Shown here: positions 11,364 to 21,819 of the stretch, one piece after another | Layout of the letters: each line of letters opens with the position of its first letter | How positions within the stretch are numbered: position 1 is the first letter of the stretch | Assembly: GCA_027563935.2 (NCBI GenBank) | Contig: CM050449.1 | Location: 58,483,949-58,547,948 of the forward strand | Direction: 5' to 3' | Length of the DNA stretch: 64,000 nt | DNA from: Costus lasius | Lineage: Eukaryota; Streptophyta; Magnoliopsida; Zingiberales; Costaceae | The notes under the pieces: generated by a model | The model's database searches: none | Told to the model about the DNA's origin: nothing | Seen by the model: only the letters and a program-made list of their open reading frames with translations | Program-made: the position numbers and the translations under genes

Positions 11364-13033
11364 TGATGGAACCCCTAATCTAAGGGGGGAAGAAACCCTA
11401 AACATGCGCATCTAGCATGCATAGCGGAAAGAGGGCTTCAAGTAGATCGCATATGAACTATATGTTAACTTAATTCAACTTAAGATCAAGTTTTGATCTT
11501 ACCAATGCCATGGATTGGATGGCGGCTTGGAATGAGAGAGAGCAAGCGAGATCTCCTCCAAAGAATACACACACCAAGTGGTGAAGGCTTCCAACTTGCG
11601 CAACTTTGTGCTAGCAAAATGCCAAGTTGTCCTTCTCGAGTGGTAGGGATGAAGATGATGCTTTTGCCGGTTCTGCCCTTGTCGTCCACCCCAAGCTTCT
11701 CTCAAGTCTCTCCGAGCAAGAGCAAAACGCAAGGAGACAAGGGATGAATGAGCTCAAGCCGTTTTGGCGTTTCAAGGAGCCATGCGCTCAATGACTTTCC
11801 AAATTTGGAAACTCCATTAAGCCATGCGTTCTCCTCTTCAAGCAAACCGCCCAAAACGCTTATGGATCGAACCATGGGTTCACCCATGTAAACCGGTTCA
11901 ATCCAAATTGGTCCAAACCAAAGCAATCGGTCTAGATCAACCAAACCCTAAGGTTTCCAATCCAACCGTTCATCTTATGATGCTCTTGATCTCACCGATC
12001 TAGCATCAATACTCTCGATCGAAGCTTACCGATCTCAAGCCCTAATCAATCAAACATGATCAAGCTAGATCTCACTTACAATCAGAGTCTATATCCCTTT
12101 AAACTGAACCCAAATAATTCAGTCCACACGATCTGACTCAAAGAAAGCCATATCACCAAATTGTGTGACCCTGAGGGTTTCCTTTAAACGTCGGTAACGA
12201 TAACTTACGTTATCACGATCAGTGAGGGGTATCTAGCAACACATCACTGTCTCCCGATATAAAGGAAAGAGTCTTCCAAGACTCCACCCAAACCATAGCA
12301 TAAGTGTGAATCAACTCACTTGGCATACATGATTCCTTTGCCACTGGATGTTCTTATTGGACAAGCATGTCAAGCCTGTAACTCCAATACGATGAGCATG
12401 ATTAGATCAGATGAACATAGTCATCTGGGTATGGCCATACACTTCCTCAATCATCTCATATAGGGGGGCCCTCTAGAACATCACACTCCTTAAACAAGGA
12501 GACGGCAATCCTTTATCTATCACAAGTGCCCTAACCTGACTCAAGCTCACCATCCAAGATAGTCTATAATCATTATGTTTCAAATGATATTGAACTACCT
12601 CAAAACAATGACAATCATCATTTAGAAACACAAGTGATCTCAAGTCAAAGGACATGTGCCACTTAGTGCTTACAAGGATCATTCACATTGTGACAAGCAA
12701 TGGAATATCCCAGTAGGGTCTGTCCAGTACATCCAATGTACCCATGAGTCTACATCTTATTCCATGCTCGAAGCATCCTATAAGATTAGCACTCATATCA
12801 GTCTCAATCATATCAAGGCTGTCTCAAGTTCACCAAGATATCTCGACTAAGGACTTATAGCCTGTCAGCCTAGCTGAACAGCTTTGAGACATTATTCAGA
12901 AGTACACTTATTACAGCAGACAAGGTAACAACCTGAATAATAACCATGCCTTTTATAAACATAAGAGTTTATTACATGATACTTTTACAATCCCAAAGGC
13001 CTCAAACATTAGCCTTAAGGGCATACCCCAACA
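11364..13033 (-). repeat. Copia B 5' LTR
   Basis: 1670-bp LTR, the promoter-bearing copy for this minus-strand element. It ends on the plus strand at CCCCAACA, directly followed by the duplicated target AGGAC. It carries the family-conserved GATAAC-TTAC-GTTATC inverted repeat near 12201-12216. Confidence 0.95.
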
Positions 13034-13038
13034 AGGAC
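13034..13038. repeat. Target-site duplication of copia B, right copy (AGGAC)
   Basis: AGGAC immediately follows the terminal CA of copia B's right LTR and matches 3896-3900. After it the copia A polyprotein resumes at the next base. Confidence 0.95.
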
Positions 13039-14762
13039 AAAGTAGTCAAGCACAGTTGGATGAGCCTGAGCCGATAGAACAGGTTATCGAACAACCTGAG
13101 GCTCAGATATCACGGGAACCGCGTAGATCGGGAAGGATCCGTCGACAGCCTGAGCGCTATGACGGAGTCTACATCATTGACAATGATGAACCCCTCACTT
13201 ATGCGGATGCGGTCAGTGGACCGGAGTCAGCTAGATGGCTTGAAGCTATGCGAGCCGAAATGGACTCCATGTCAGATAACCAAGTCTGGGATTTGGTTGA
13301 TCCGCCTCCGGGAGTAATCCCTATAGGCTGTAAATGGATCTTCAAGAAGAAGATTGACATGGATGGTAACGTGGTTACCTATAAAGGCAGGCTAGTAGCG
13401 AAAGGTTTCAAACAAATCTACGGGATAGATTATGATGAAACTTTCTCTCCTGTAGCCATGTTCAAGTCTATTCGGATTCTTTTCGCGATAGCAGCATATT
13501 ATGATTATGAGATCTGGCAGATGGATGTGAAAACTGCTTTCCTTAATGGAAAACTGGATGAGGATGTGTACATGACACAACCTGAAGGTTTCACTAATCC
13601 AGCAGATCGTCATAAAATATGCAAGTTAAAGAAGTCCATTTATGGACTTAAACAAGCATCTAGAAGCTGGAATATTCGTTTTGATGAATCAATCTCTGAG
13701 TTTGGTTTCATCAAGAACGAAGATGACCCGTGTGTATATAAGAGGTTTAGTGGGAGCGTGATTACTTTCCTAGTCCTCTACGTCGATGATATCTTAATCA
13801 TTGGAAACGATATTCCTGAACTGCATGCTGTTAAAGCATGGTTAGGAAAATGTTTTCAGATGAAAGATTTAGGAGAAGCAGCCTATGTATTAAGTGTGAA
13901 GATCTACAGGGATAGATCTAAGAGGCTTCTCGGGCTGTGCCAGAGTACTTACATCGATAAAGTCCTGGAGAGATTCCATTTAGAGAATTCTAAAAGAGGG
14001 TATCTTCCAGTCAGACATGGTCTGAATCTTTCGAAGAGTCAGTGTCCACAAACACAGACTGAGAAAGATGAAATGGACAATACACCTTATGCTTCGGCTA
14101 TTGGGTCCATTATGTATGCGATGTTGTGCACTCGCCCAGACGTCGCTTACGGGTTAAGCGTGACCAGTCGATTCCAAAGTAATCCAGGTCAGGCACACTG
14201 GATTGCGGTCAAGAACATTTTAAAATATCTGCGGAGGACCAAAGATATGTTCTTGATATATGGTGGTCAGGAAGAACTCAGTATAGAAGGATATACTGAC
14301 GCTTCGTTCCAGTCGGACCAGGATGATTTCCGATCGCAATCAGGCTATGTCTTTAGCTTGAATGGAGGAGCGGTGGTGTGGAAAAGTTTCAAACAGTCAA
14401 CTGTTGCTAATTCCACAACAGAAGCCGAGTATGTTGCAGCCTCGGAAGCATCCAAGGAGGCAGTGTGGATTCGTAAGTTCGTGAGAGAACTTGGTGTCGT
14501 TCCTTCGAGTGCTGATCCTTTGGTTATCTTCTGTGATAACACTGGAGCAATCGCACAAGCAAAGGAACCACGGTCGCACCAGAAGTCCAAGCACATACAG
14601 AAACGGTTTCACTTGATCCGGGAGATCATTGATCGTGGCGAGATCAAAATCTGCAAGGTTCATACAGACGACAATCTGGCTGACCCGCTTACCAAGCCTC
14701 TGGCGCAGCAGAAGCATGAGAAGCACTGTAATAATATGGGTTTGAGATTTCTCAACCATTAG
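13039..14762 (+). pseudogene. pol: Copia A reverse transcriptase-RNase H (3' part of interrupted polyprotein)
   Basis: Continuation of copia A's polyprotein after the inserted copia B. It begins in the linker that reads QSSQAQLDEPEP in copia B, then the reverse transcriptase (QMDVKTAFLNG, then YVDDILIIGN) and RNase H (IEGYTDASFQS to the end at LRFLNH). It is open to the normal stop at 14760-14762. There is no own ATG; the first in-frame possible start is a TTG at 13056. The coding bases of the two A segments sum to 3885, the same length as copia B's frame, so the insertion is the only evident disruption. Confidence 0.93.
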
Positions 14763-14767
14763 ATTAA

Positions 14768-14782
14768 GTGCAAGTGGGAGAT
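14768..14782 (+). other. Copia A polypurine tract
   Basis: AAGTGGGAGAT directly before the TG of the 3' LTR, identical to the tract of copia B. Confidence 0.85.
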
Positions 14783-16490
14783 TGTTGGGGTATGCCCTTA
14801 AGGCTAATGTTTGAGGCCTTGGGATTCCATGAGTATCATGTATATAAACTCTTTTGTTTATAAAGGCAATGGTTGTTATTCAGGTTGTTACATTGTCTGC
14901 TGCAATATGTGTACTTCTGAATAATGTCTCAAAGCTATTCAGCTAGGCTGACATGTAGTTAAGTCCTTAGTCGAGATATCTTGGTAAACATGAGACAGCC
15001 TTGATATGATTGAGACTAATGTGTGTTCTAATCTTATAGGATGCTTCGAGCATGGAATAAGATGTAGACTCATAGGTACATTGGATGTACTGGACAGACC
15101 CTATTAGGATATTCAATTGCTTGTCACAATGTGAATAATCCTTATGCTACAAGTGGCACATGTCCTCTGACTTGAGATCACTTGTGTTTCTAAATGATGA
15201 TTGTCATTGTTTTGAGGTAGTTCAATATCATTTGAAATATAATAGTTATAGACTATCTTGGATAATGATCATGAGTCAGGTTAGGACACTAGTGATAGAT
15301 ATAGGATTGCCATCTCCTTAATTGGAGTGAGATGTTCTGAAGGGCCCCCCCCCCCTGAATGAGATGATTGAGAATGTGTATGGCCATACCCAGGTGACTA
15401 TGTTCATCTGATCTAATCATGCTCATCATATTGGAGTTACAGGCTTGACACGCTTGTCCAATAAGAACATCCAGTGGCAAAGGACACATGCATGCCTTGT
15501 GAAGTGGATTCACACTTGTGCTATGTTTTGGGTGTAGTCTTGGAAGACTCTTTTCTTTATATCGGGAGACAGTGATGTGTTGCTAGATACCTCTCACTGA
15601 TCGTGATAACGTAAGTTATCGTTACCGACATTTAAAGGAAACCCTCAGGGTCGCATAATTTGATGATGTGGCTTACTTGAGTCAGATCGTGTGGACTGAA
15701 TTGTTTTGGTTCAGTTTAAAGGAGTTTAAACTCTGATTGCAAGTGAGATCTGGCCTGATCATGTTTGATTGATTAGGGCTTGAGATCGGTAAGCTTCGAT
15801 CGAGAGTAGTGATGCTAGATCGGTGAGATCAAAGGCATCAAGAGATGTACGGTTAGATCTCGAACCTTCATGGTTCAGATGAGATTTAGACCATGGCTTG
15901 GCTTGGTTCAATTTGATCTTTGAACCGAAATCAATTAGACCGAATTCTATTTGAACCGGTTCACATATGTGTGAACGCATGGTTAAATCGAATTGGCGTT
16001 TTGGTTTGGTTCATAAGAGACATGAACGCTTGTAGTGATGACTTACCATTTTTGGAAGTGGAGGTTTCGGAAATGGTTTCTCAACGCTTCACTTTGGATG
16101 AGAACGTTGGTCTCTCTCTCAACTCAACGCCTCTTTCTCGGTGTGGAGAGTTTTGACGAGAACAAGGAGGAGTTCATCCACGCCAAGATCATCTCCTTTT
16201 TCCTTCATTCGATCAAGGACATCTTGGAGATCCTTGCTAGCACAAGGAGCAACAAGAAGCAAGTCAATTCTCATCTTGTGTGCGCATCTTGTGGAGGAGA
16301 CCCTCTTCGATCTCTTCTTCCAAGGGACCATCCGAAAGATGGCTATGGTATGATCTACTCTTGATCTATTCAATCTATGATAGTTGATCATATGACATGT
16401 AAAAGATCATCAAACCCTTGCTACCGCTTGCAAAGTTTTATTTGCGCCATGCTTAGGGTTTGCGCCCCCCTCTCGAAAGGGGTTTCTTCA
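14783..16490 (+). repeat. Copia A 3' LTR
   Basis: About 1708 bp, TGTTGGGG to GTTTCTTCA. Its sequence aligns with the other family LTRs, but the U5 third is clearly diverged from copia B's. The U5 end has CCCCT-CTCGAA-AGGGG. The flanking AGTTG at 16491-16495 should be the target duplication, but its partner is outside the window. Confidence 0.9.
15458..15562 (+). promoter_or_regulatory. Candidate LTR core promoter (CCAAT ... TTTATAT)
   Basis: In copia A's LTR a CCAAT box (15458-15462) lies about 95 bp upstream of TTTATAT (15556-15562), followed by the conserved GGGAGACAGTGATG. The same pair, in the same order, recurs in the other family LTRs (for example 49432-49438 on the plus strand). It is a candidate only, as no transcription start can be seen. 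Confidence 0.35.
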
Positions 16491-16960
16491 AGTTGATCCA
16501 TGGGTTGAAGTGAACTTGGCTTTGAAGTCTACTTTCCTTTCTTGAGATGAACTTGATGAGTGGTTCTTGAGCTGGCCTTGAGTGAAGCTTGAGCTGATTC
16601 CTAGCTTGAGTAAACTGCCAAATATGTGTCCTAATGCATGTATGCACTACCCTACCATGATGCAAGAATACAAAAGTTTCATGACTTACAATGCACAACC
16701 TACTACAGGTGGACTTGCCATAAATGACTACATGATGCATGACTTTATTAAAAGTAAATTACCCTAAATGCAATGCAAGAAAAGGGGACTCTAAGGGAAC
16801 CCATATCGAAGAGGTTTCCTACGAGCCCGATCAGATCTCCTTAGAGACTGCCTCCATCAAGACTTCAATTTTGAACATAGATAAGTCCGAGACCTATTAT
16901 GCTCTAATATTCTTACCCATTAAGTAGTATTCTAATATGTAAAAATGTTTGTGACACTCT
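16491..16960. other. Unidentified sequence flanking copia A
   Basis: Host-side DNA after copia A. The stretch 16582-16767 can be read as 61 codons, but nothing recognisable is encoded. The text is less AT-rich than what follows and may be a relic of another repeat; I cannot assign it. Confidence 0.3.
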
Positions 16961-19855
16961 AATATAAGCAAAGGGGTTCAATAGGATAATATTATATAAA
17001 TCTTTCTTGTCAAATTTTGCACTCTAATTTATACTACTAAGGCCATAAATCCACGCAATGGAGTAATGTCACAAAGTGCATTATCTTATAATAAGAAAAA
17101 AAAAAAATCAAAGATATATACACTATACATATATATACACCGGCATGTATTTGTTAGGAATATATACAAGTTATTTACCACGCCATCCCTAATGCTAGAG
17201 TTCTAATAGGCTTGAAGAAATATCAAGTATAATAATTTAAAATAGGAGAAAACTAAAATGAGCTTATTCATGAAGATATAGATGGCATATATAATTTTAT
17301 AAAATGACATCTTCATGTGTGGTGATATTTATTCTTTGTGAATGTCAAATAATAAAATAAAATATTAAGGATTAGTTACTCTTTGTGTGCGTGTGTTTCT
17401 ATATATAGAAATATAAGCTTCATTTTAAGAGAAGAAAAAAAATGAAAAATGAAAGAAAAACAACTAATAAATTCAATTTGACTCCATCAAAATTTTATAC
17501 GTGTCAAATGCTAGTACAAATTGATCCTAGCTAGAAAAAGGCAACATGAAAACAAAAATAGACCATCGCTTTTAGTTAGTTATGTTAATAAATGTAAATT
17601 ATTGTTACATTATGTGGCTGATATACTTGTTTCAGTTGGAACATTCATTAAGTCACTTTTGAAATTCTATTATAAGAAATTATATTTATTAGAGTGTCAT
17701 AAATAATTTTTTTGATGTAAATGTAATATTACTTTAAATAAATATGAAATTAATTTTTTTTTCTTATTTTGATTTCTTTCTTCCAGTAGAAAAAGTTGTA
17801 ACTATTTGTAGAATAATAGATATCTATTTTTTTATATGCAATCATTCTTTTCCTTTGGCTTCACCGATATTAACTATTAATAAATATATTTTTGTTGTTA
17901 TATAACTAATTGTTACTAATGAATAAATGGAAATCCCTTTTTTAAAGATTCCAACTTGAAATTAGAATTCTTGTTAAGTATTTTTTTTAATCAAATCTAT
18001 CAATCCTTGGGCACATTACTACTATAAAGAATGTTCTTGAATGGTTGTTTAATTCAAGTGTGTGTCAATTAATGTCATATGACACATGAATTTTTAATTT
18101 AAATGGAATTTTTACTTTTACGTCAAATCTTTGCAAATTTAGGAGCGATTGGGACATTCATGGAATGCAAAATTAATAACAGTAGACAATAGATGAAATT
18201 TTAGAATCTTTGTAATTTTTATTTTGATGTATTTAAGATTTATATAGAGTTTACATCTCTGAGATTTGAATAACAACACTCAGTTCATTTGAGCTAATGT
18301 TGTTGTTCCAATTTGATGAATGCTGATATGGTATCAACTGTGCTTTCAAATGTCTATACTATCATCATGCACACAAAATGAAGTACACAGAAAGAGTCAT
18401 CATCACCTATAATTTCGATTGGTTTCATTATACTCAGTACATAATACAAAGATTAATTAACTGGATATTGTATATGATCTAAACAACAAAATTCAATAAA
18501 TAACATCTACCTGCAAGTTTAATCAGTATAAAATTAAAGAACATTTGAACCATTCAGATAATTTGCCCTTTAATTAGTTGCAGTAAGCAAGTTAAGATTT
18601 CAACTGGCCGACAAGCATATCACATATTAATGCGAACAAGTTAAGATAAGATTATGTATAAATCAGTATAATTAACCAACTGGCATCTCCAAAATTCCAC
18701 AAACTATATATGCATCACTTTTAATAACATTTTCATTTGAAAAATCATCAGAGGTTGAATTCATCAAGCTAGAGCAGTCAATATGTAGATGCTAACTTGT
18801 ATGTCTATCTCGAGAATATCCACCTTGCGTGCACTAGTTACAAACGAAAAAAAAAAAAATGTTTCCTTGCAATATTCCATCCAATTCAAGCAATATTGAT
18901 ATCTCCTATTCAAGTCTATATGGATCATAACAATCAAAGGGACTGGTGTCTGCATATTAATTAGAACACAGCAAAAGCAAGGTAAGCTAAGAAAGCTGGA
19001 GCGTAATTAATGTGTTTGGTATAGCAGGTGAATTGTGAAAACTTGGGAGTCTGATAATTTGGTAACCAATCATCAAAATTGACACGCAACACATAACTTA
19101 GTCTCCAGAATAGCTAATTACTTGTGCAGAAACAAGAACGAGTTAGATGAGCAGGTGATTGAACACGCGGGAGGACATGCAATAAACCTTGGAGAACGTT
19201 TCCTTTTTCTTGTCGCCATTGCCTTGAGTGCAACTCCAAGGAATCTTTGAATGGAAAACGTTGTAAAAATTAATATTTCGAACGGGCCTCATCGACATTA
19301 TTTTTCCTCCGATTTATGCATCCATATAAGGATGGAGAGCAAAAGAGGGTTAAGATTCCCCTGGGAGATTGCTTCGAGAAAGTAAAAGCTTGTGGTCTTT
19401 CTGTGCAAGACATGCACACGTGGGATCACACAACACTGCTCCCTCGAAACCCTATTCCCTAATTAATGACTTCCTCCTCCTTGCCTGAATCAATTCAGGT
19501 ATTATTGCTAAAATTAAGTCTGCGGGCAGCGTGATCAACACCACCCCAACCTGGATAGCAATTTGAGGTTGAGATGTATGAATAGCAGGTGAAATGAATG
19601 GATTCAATGGAGCTGATTCATGAATATGTAGATATATGCAATAAACAGGTCTTACTGAGAACAAAGAGAGGTTTCTCCCATGAACAATTACAACAAACAA
19701 CATAGTCTTGATTAGCTAATTGAGAGAGAAAACAAACCGAGAGAGAGATGGAGTGGCGATAAGACACCCAGAAGAAAGTTGTGCATGTTAACATCCTGCT
19801 AACCTTTCCAGCATCCGGTCGCAGAAATATTCTTCCTTTTCAGCTTGATCGTCTG
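16961..19855. other. AT-rich intergenic DNA, including AHL 3' flank
   Basis: Mostly AT-rich sequence with homopolymer runs and TA-rich tracts (for example 17095-17145). No convincing coding region, RNA gene or element termini were seen. The last few hundred bases before 19856 would hold the AHL 3' untranslated region. Confidence 0.6.
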
Positions 19856-20698
19856 TTAAAATGGCGGACGGCCCGTCGCACCTGCCCCCCAGCCGTTGGA
19901 ACTGTCCCCGGGCATTTGGTTCATGTTGTTAAGCGGTAAATTAAACAAGGGCAGAATCACCGATGGATCCGGGAAGGGATTGCCGGTTCCACCGACGTCT
20001 CCTCCCGACCCCTGAGGCGGTAGCTGCTCTTCCTCCTCCAACGGCAGCCGCTCGTACGCCACGTTAGTGAACGACGCGGCGATCACGATCACCGGCCCCG
20101 CAGCGAACAGCGCGCCCACGACGTTGCCGCCGATGACCTGACCTTGACCGCCGGCTAGGAAGATGGAGAGTGTGGTAGCACCTGGCGGCGCGGGGGGCGG
20201 GAGGAAGGACCCAGAGAGGGACAGGATCTCGAAGCGGCCCTGCAGCGTAACCACGCCGCTGCCTGAGGCGGAGGGCTGGCGGAGAGTGACGTTGGTGACG
20301 ACGCCGCTGCCGCTGAGCACGCAGACGCCACGCTGCCGACGGTGGGCATAGGTCGCGATGCAGTCGAAGACGTCGCAGCCGGCGCCGACCTCTAGCATGT
20401 GGGCGCGGAGCACGTTGGCGCTCTCGCGGGTTATGATCACGGGGGGCTTAGGCTTGTTCTTGGAGCCAGGTGGGCGGCCGCGGGGGCGGCGGGAAGCGGA
20501 GTCTCCGCCAAGAGGGGCAGGGGGCGAGCCGTCTTGGTCATGCTCGGCGCCGTTGGAAGTGTGGTGGTGGTTGTTGGCCTCGTCGTCGGAGTTAGGGTTG
20601 GGATTGGGGTTGGAGAGGTGGTGGGCGAGCTGGAGGTCGGGGCGGTGGTGGAGATGATGAGAGTACCTTGAAGCGGTGCTCAGATCCAACCCGGCCAT
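19856..20698 (-). CDS. AHL: AT-hook motif nuclear-localized (AHL) protein, 280 aa, single exon
   Basis: Plant AHL protein: a nuclear regulator that binds the minor groove of AT-rich DNA and oligomerises through its PPC domain. The N-terminus [12 protein letters not shown] is the usual family start. A His/Asn/Pro-rich stretch covers about residues 13-60, and one AT-hook [13 protein letters not shown] about 70-82. The PPC/DUF296 domain covers about 86-216 with the GRFEILS motif at 154-160. An acidic run (EEEE, 221-224) and a Gly/Pro-rich tail ending GRPPF follow. One hook with [10 protein letters not shown] and no intron fits the intronless clade A. I chose the ATG at 20698 because it has G at -3 and G at +4; the four codons upstream in frame begin with TTG, not ATG. 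The frame is GC-rich compared with its flanks. It is the only intact host gene found. Which AHL paralogue it is cannot be settled here. Confidence 0.95.
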   Translation of the reverse strand: MAGLDLSTASRYSHHLHHRPDLQLAHHLSNPNPNPNSDDEANNHHHTSNGAEHDQDGSPPAPLGGDSASRRPRGRPPGSKNKPKPPVIITRESANVLRAHMLEVGAGCDVFDCIATYAHRRQRGVCVLSGSGVVTNVTLRQPSASGSGVVTLQGRFEILSLSGSFLPPPAPPGATTLSIFLAGGQGQVIGGNVVGALFAAGPVIVIAASFTNVAYERLPLEEEEQLPPQGSGGDVGGTGNPFPDPSVILPLFNLPLNNMNQMPGDSSNGWGAGATGRPPF

Positions 20699-20706
20699 AA
20701 CCTCAT
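20680..20706 (-). other. Overlapping upstream ORF (8 codons) at AHL start
   Basis: An ATG at 20704-20706 lies 8 nt upstream of the AHL ATG, in another frame. It opens 8 codons (MRLWPGWI) ending at a TGA inside the AHL coding sequence. Its own context is weak (T at -3, A at +4), so leaky scanning to the strong AHL ATG is expected. Whether it is translated is unknown. Confidence 0.5.
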
Positions 20707-21214
20707 CCAAGAAAAACTAGTGCGAGAGGAGGAATGAAATAATAATAATAATACAAGAGCTACGTTTTTTATTTTTTTAAAAAAAAGTACTAGTGGAGAG
20801 AAAGGTTGAAAATCGACCGAGTATTTTTATGATCGAGGAAGAAGAGAGAAAAAGGCAAGCGAGTTGAGGCGAGAGATGCGGAGAAGGAAGAGTGGTGTTG
20901 AGAAGCAATTCCAGGGTTTGCCCGAGGGAGGAGACACCGAGAAAGTGAGGGAGGGGCGGAGACTGGAGAGAGGGTTTGCCTTACCTAGGAGTTGAAGATT
21001 TATTCATAGAATAATACAGAAATTATCATCTTCTCTAAACTACGGTTAAGGAGTCGTTAACCTATGGTTTAGTAAGTTGACCTATGGTTAGGGTTGAAGT
21101 AGGAAGGAGCAACCGAGCAATAGGATTGGCTTGTTACGAAAGAGTGGAGCCCACAAGTGGAAGTGGGTCCTTTATCTCTCTGTCTCTTTCTTCGTTCGAG
21201 CATGGGGTGTGGGA
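20699..21214 (-). promoter_or_regulatory. AHL 5' flank / presumed 5' UTR and proximal promoter
   Basis: On the AHL sense strand this interval is strongly pyrimidine-rich (TCTC and CCTC runs over about 20810-20990) and has short ATT and A/T runs near the ATG. Such pyrimidine-rich leaders are common for plant regulators. I could not place a TATA box with confidence. Confidence 0.45.
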
Positions 21215-21216
21215 AT

Positions 21217-21563
21217 AAATTTTTTAGGTAGAGCATTCTACCTAAAAAAATTTTAAGTAGTTTTATATAAATTTATAAAAAAAATATTTTTTTTTGAATA
21301 AATTATATTAATCTAATTATTAATATTATTATGAATAGATTTATTCAGCATGAGATATTAGTATTTCTAATATTGTATAAAAATTATTGATGACTGTAAT
21401 ATATTTTTAAATTAATCTTTTATTATACGTAAATCTATTCATAATAATAATATTATGAGATAGTTTAGAATACGTAGATTGTATTAATATAATTTATTTA
21501 AAAACCATAATATTTTTTAAAATTTTATTTAAAAATTCTATGTAGATACCCTACCAAATTGTG
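21217..21563. mobile_element. MITE-like inverted-repeat element
   Basis: About 350 bp of AT-rich sequence whose two halves are inverted copies. TTTTTTAGGTAGAGCATTCT on the left pairs with the reverse of AGAATTCT-like sequence around TATGTAGATACCCTACC on the right. ATTATTATGAATAGATTTA near 21325-21345 pairs with TAAATCTATTCATAATAAT near 21431-21449. No ORF. The outer ends and target duplication are uncertain, so the superfamily is not called. Confidence 0.55.
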
Positions 21564-21819
21564 CTCGGGGTGGGGGCGTGGGGCGTAGCTAGCTGCTCAG
21601 CCCACACTGGTTAATGATTCATGTTCTGTCTTGAGCTTTCTAATTAACTAAATCAATCCGGTCCGGGACTGGGGTCGGATTAATGATTAATGATTAACGA
21701 TTAACGATTAATGAACCTGGCTGAGTCTACACCGACCCGACTGTATGGTGCGCCTCACGTGCGTTCATTGGGCCGTGGCAGTCAATAAAGTCAAACCCAC
21801 TCAACAACCCTCGTGGTTG

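Larger units (their letters stand above)
3901..13033 (-). mobile_element. Copia B: full-length Ty1/copia retrotransposon
   Basis: Complete 9133-bp element on the minus strand: 5' LTR 11364-13033, primer-binding site 11350-11361, leader 9476-11349, a single open Gag-Pol frame 5591-9475, polypurine tract 5571-5585 and 3' LTR 3901-5570. Both LTRs are 1670 bp. By eye I found only two differences between them (near 4010/11472 and 4084/11547), pointing to a very recent insertion. It sits in the polyprotein gene of a close relative, copia A, with the 5-bp duplication AGGAC. Everything required for autonomous transposition appears present, apart from the unusual protease motif noted under the CDS. 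Confidence 0.96.
1..16490 (+). mobile_element. Copia A: Ty1/copia element, 5' LTR outside window, interrupted by copia B
   Basis: Plus-strand Ty1/copia element in two pieces (1-3900 and 13034-16490) around the inserted minus-strand copia B. Its visible order is leader, gag-protease-integrase, [copia B], reverse transcriptase-RNase H, polypurine tract, 3' LTR. The first bases match the part of copia B's leader about 20-30 bases inside its primer-binding site, so A's primer site and 5' LTR must lie immediately left of the window. The order protease-integrase-RT-RNase H is diagnostic of Ty1/copia; placing it in a named lineage (Angela/Tork-like) is an inference from gag and protease wording only. 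Confidence 0.93.

Noticed and set aside
20163..20671. Plus-strand open frames of up to 99 codons opposite AHL
   Set aside because: They are antisense shadows of the GC-rich AHL coding region, rich in Gly/Arg/Val, with no recognisable domain.
19856..20710. AHL protein of 284 residues starting MDEV
   Set aside because: The codon read as M is TTG; the first in-frame ATG is at 20698 and gives the family-typical MAGLDL start.
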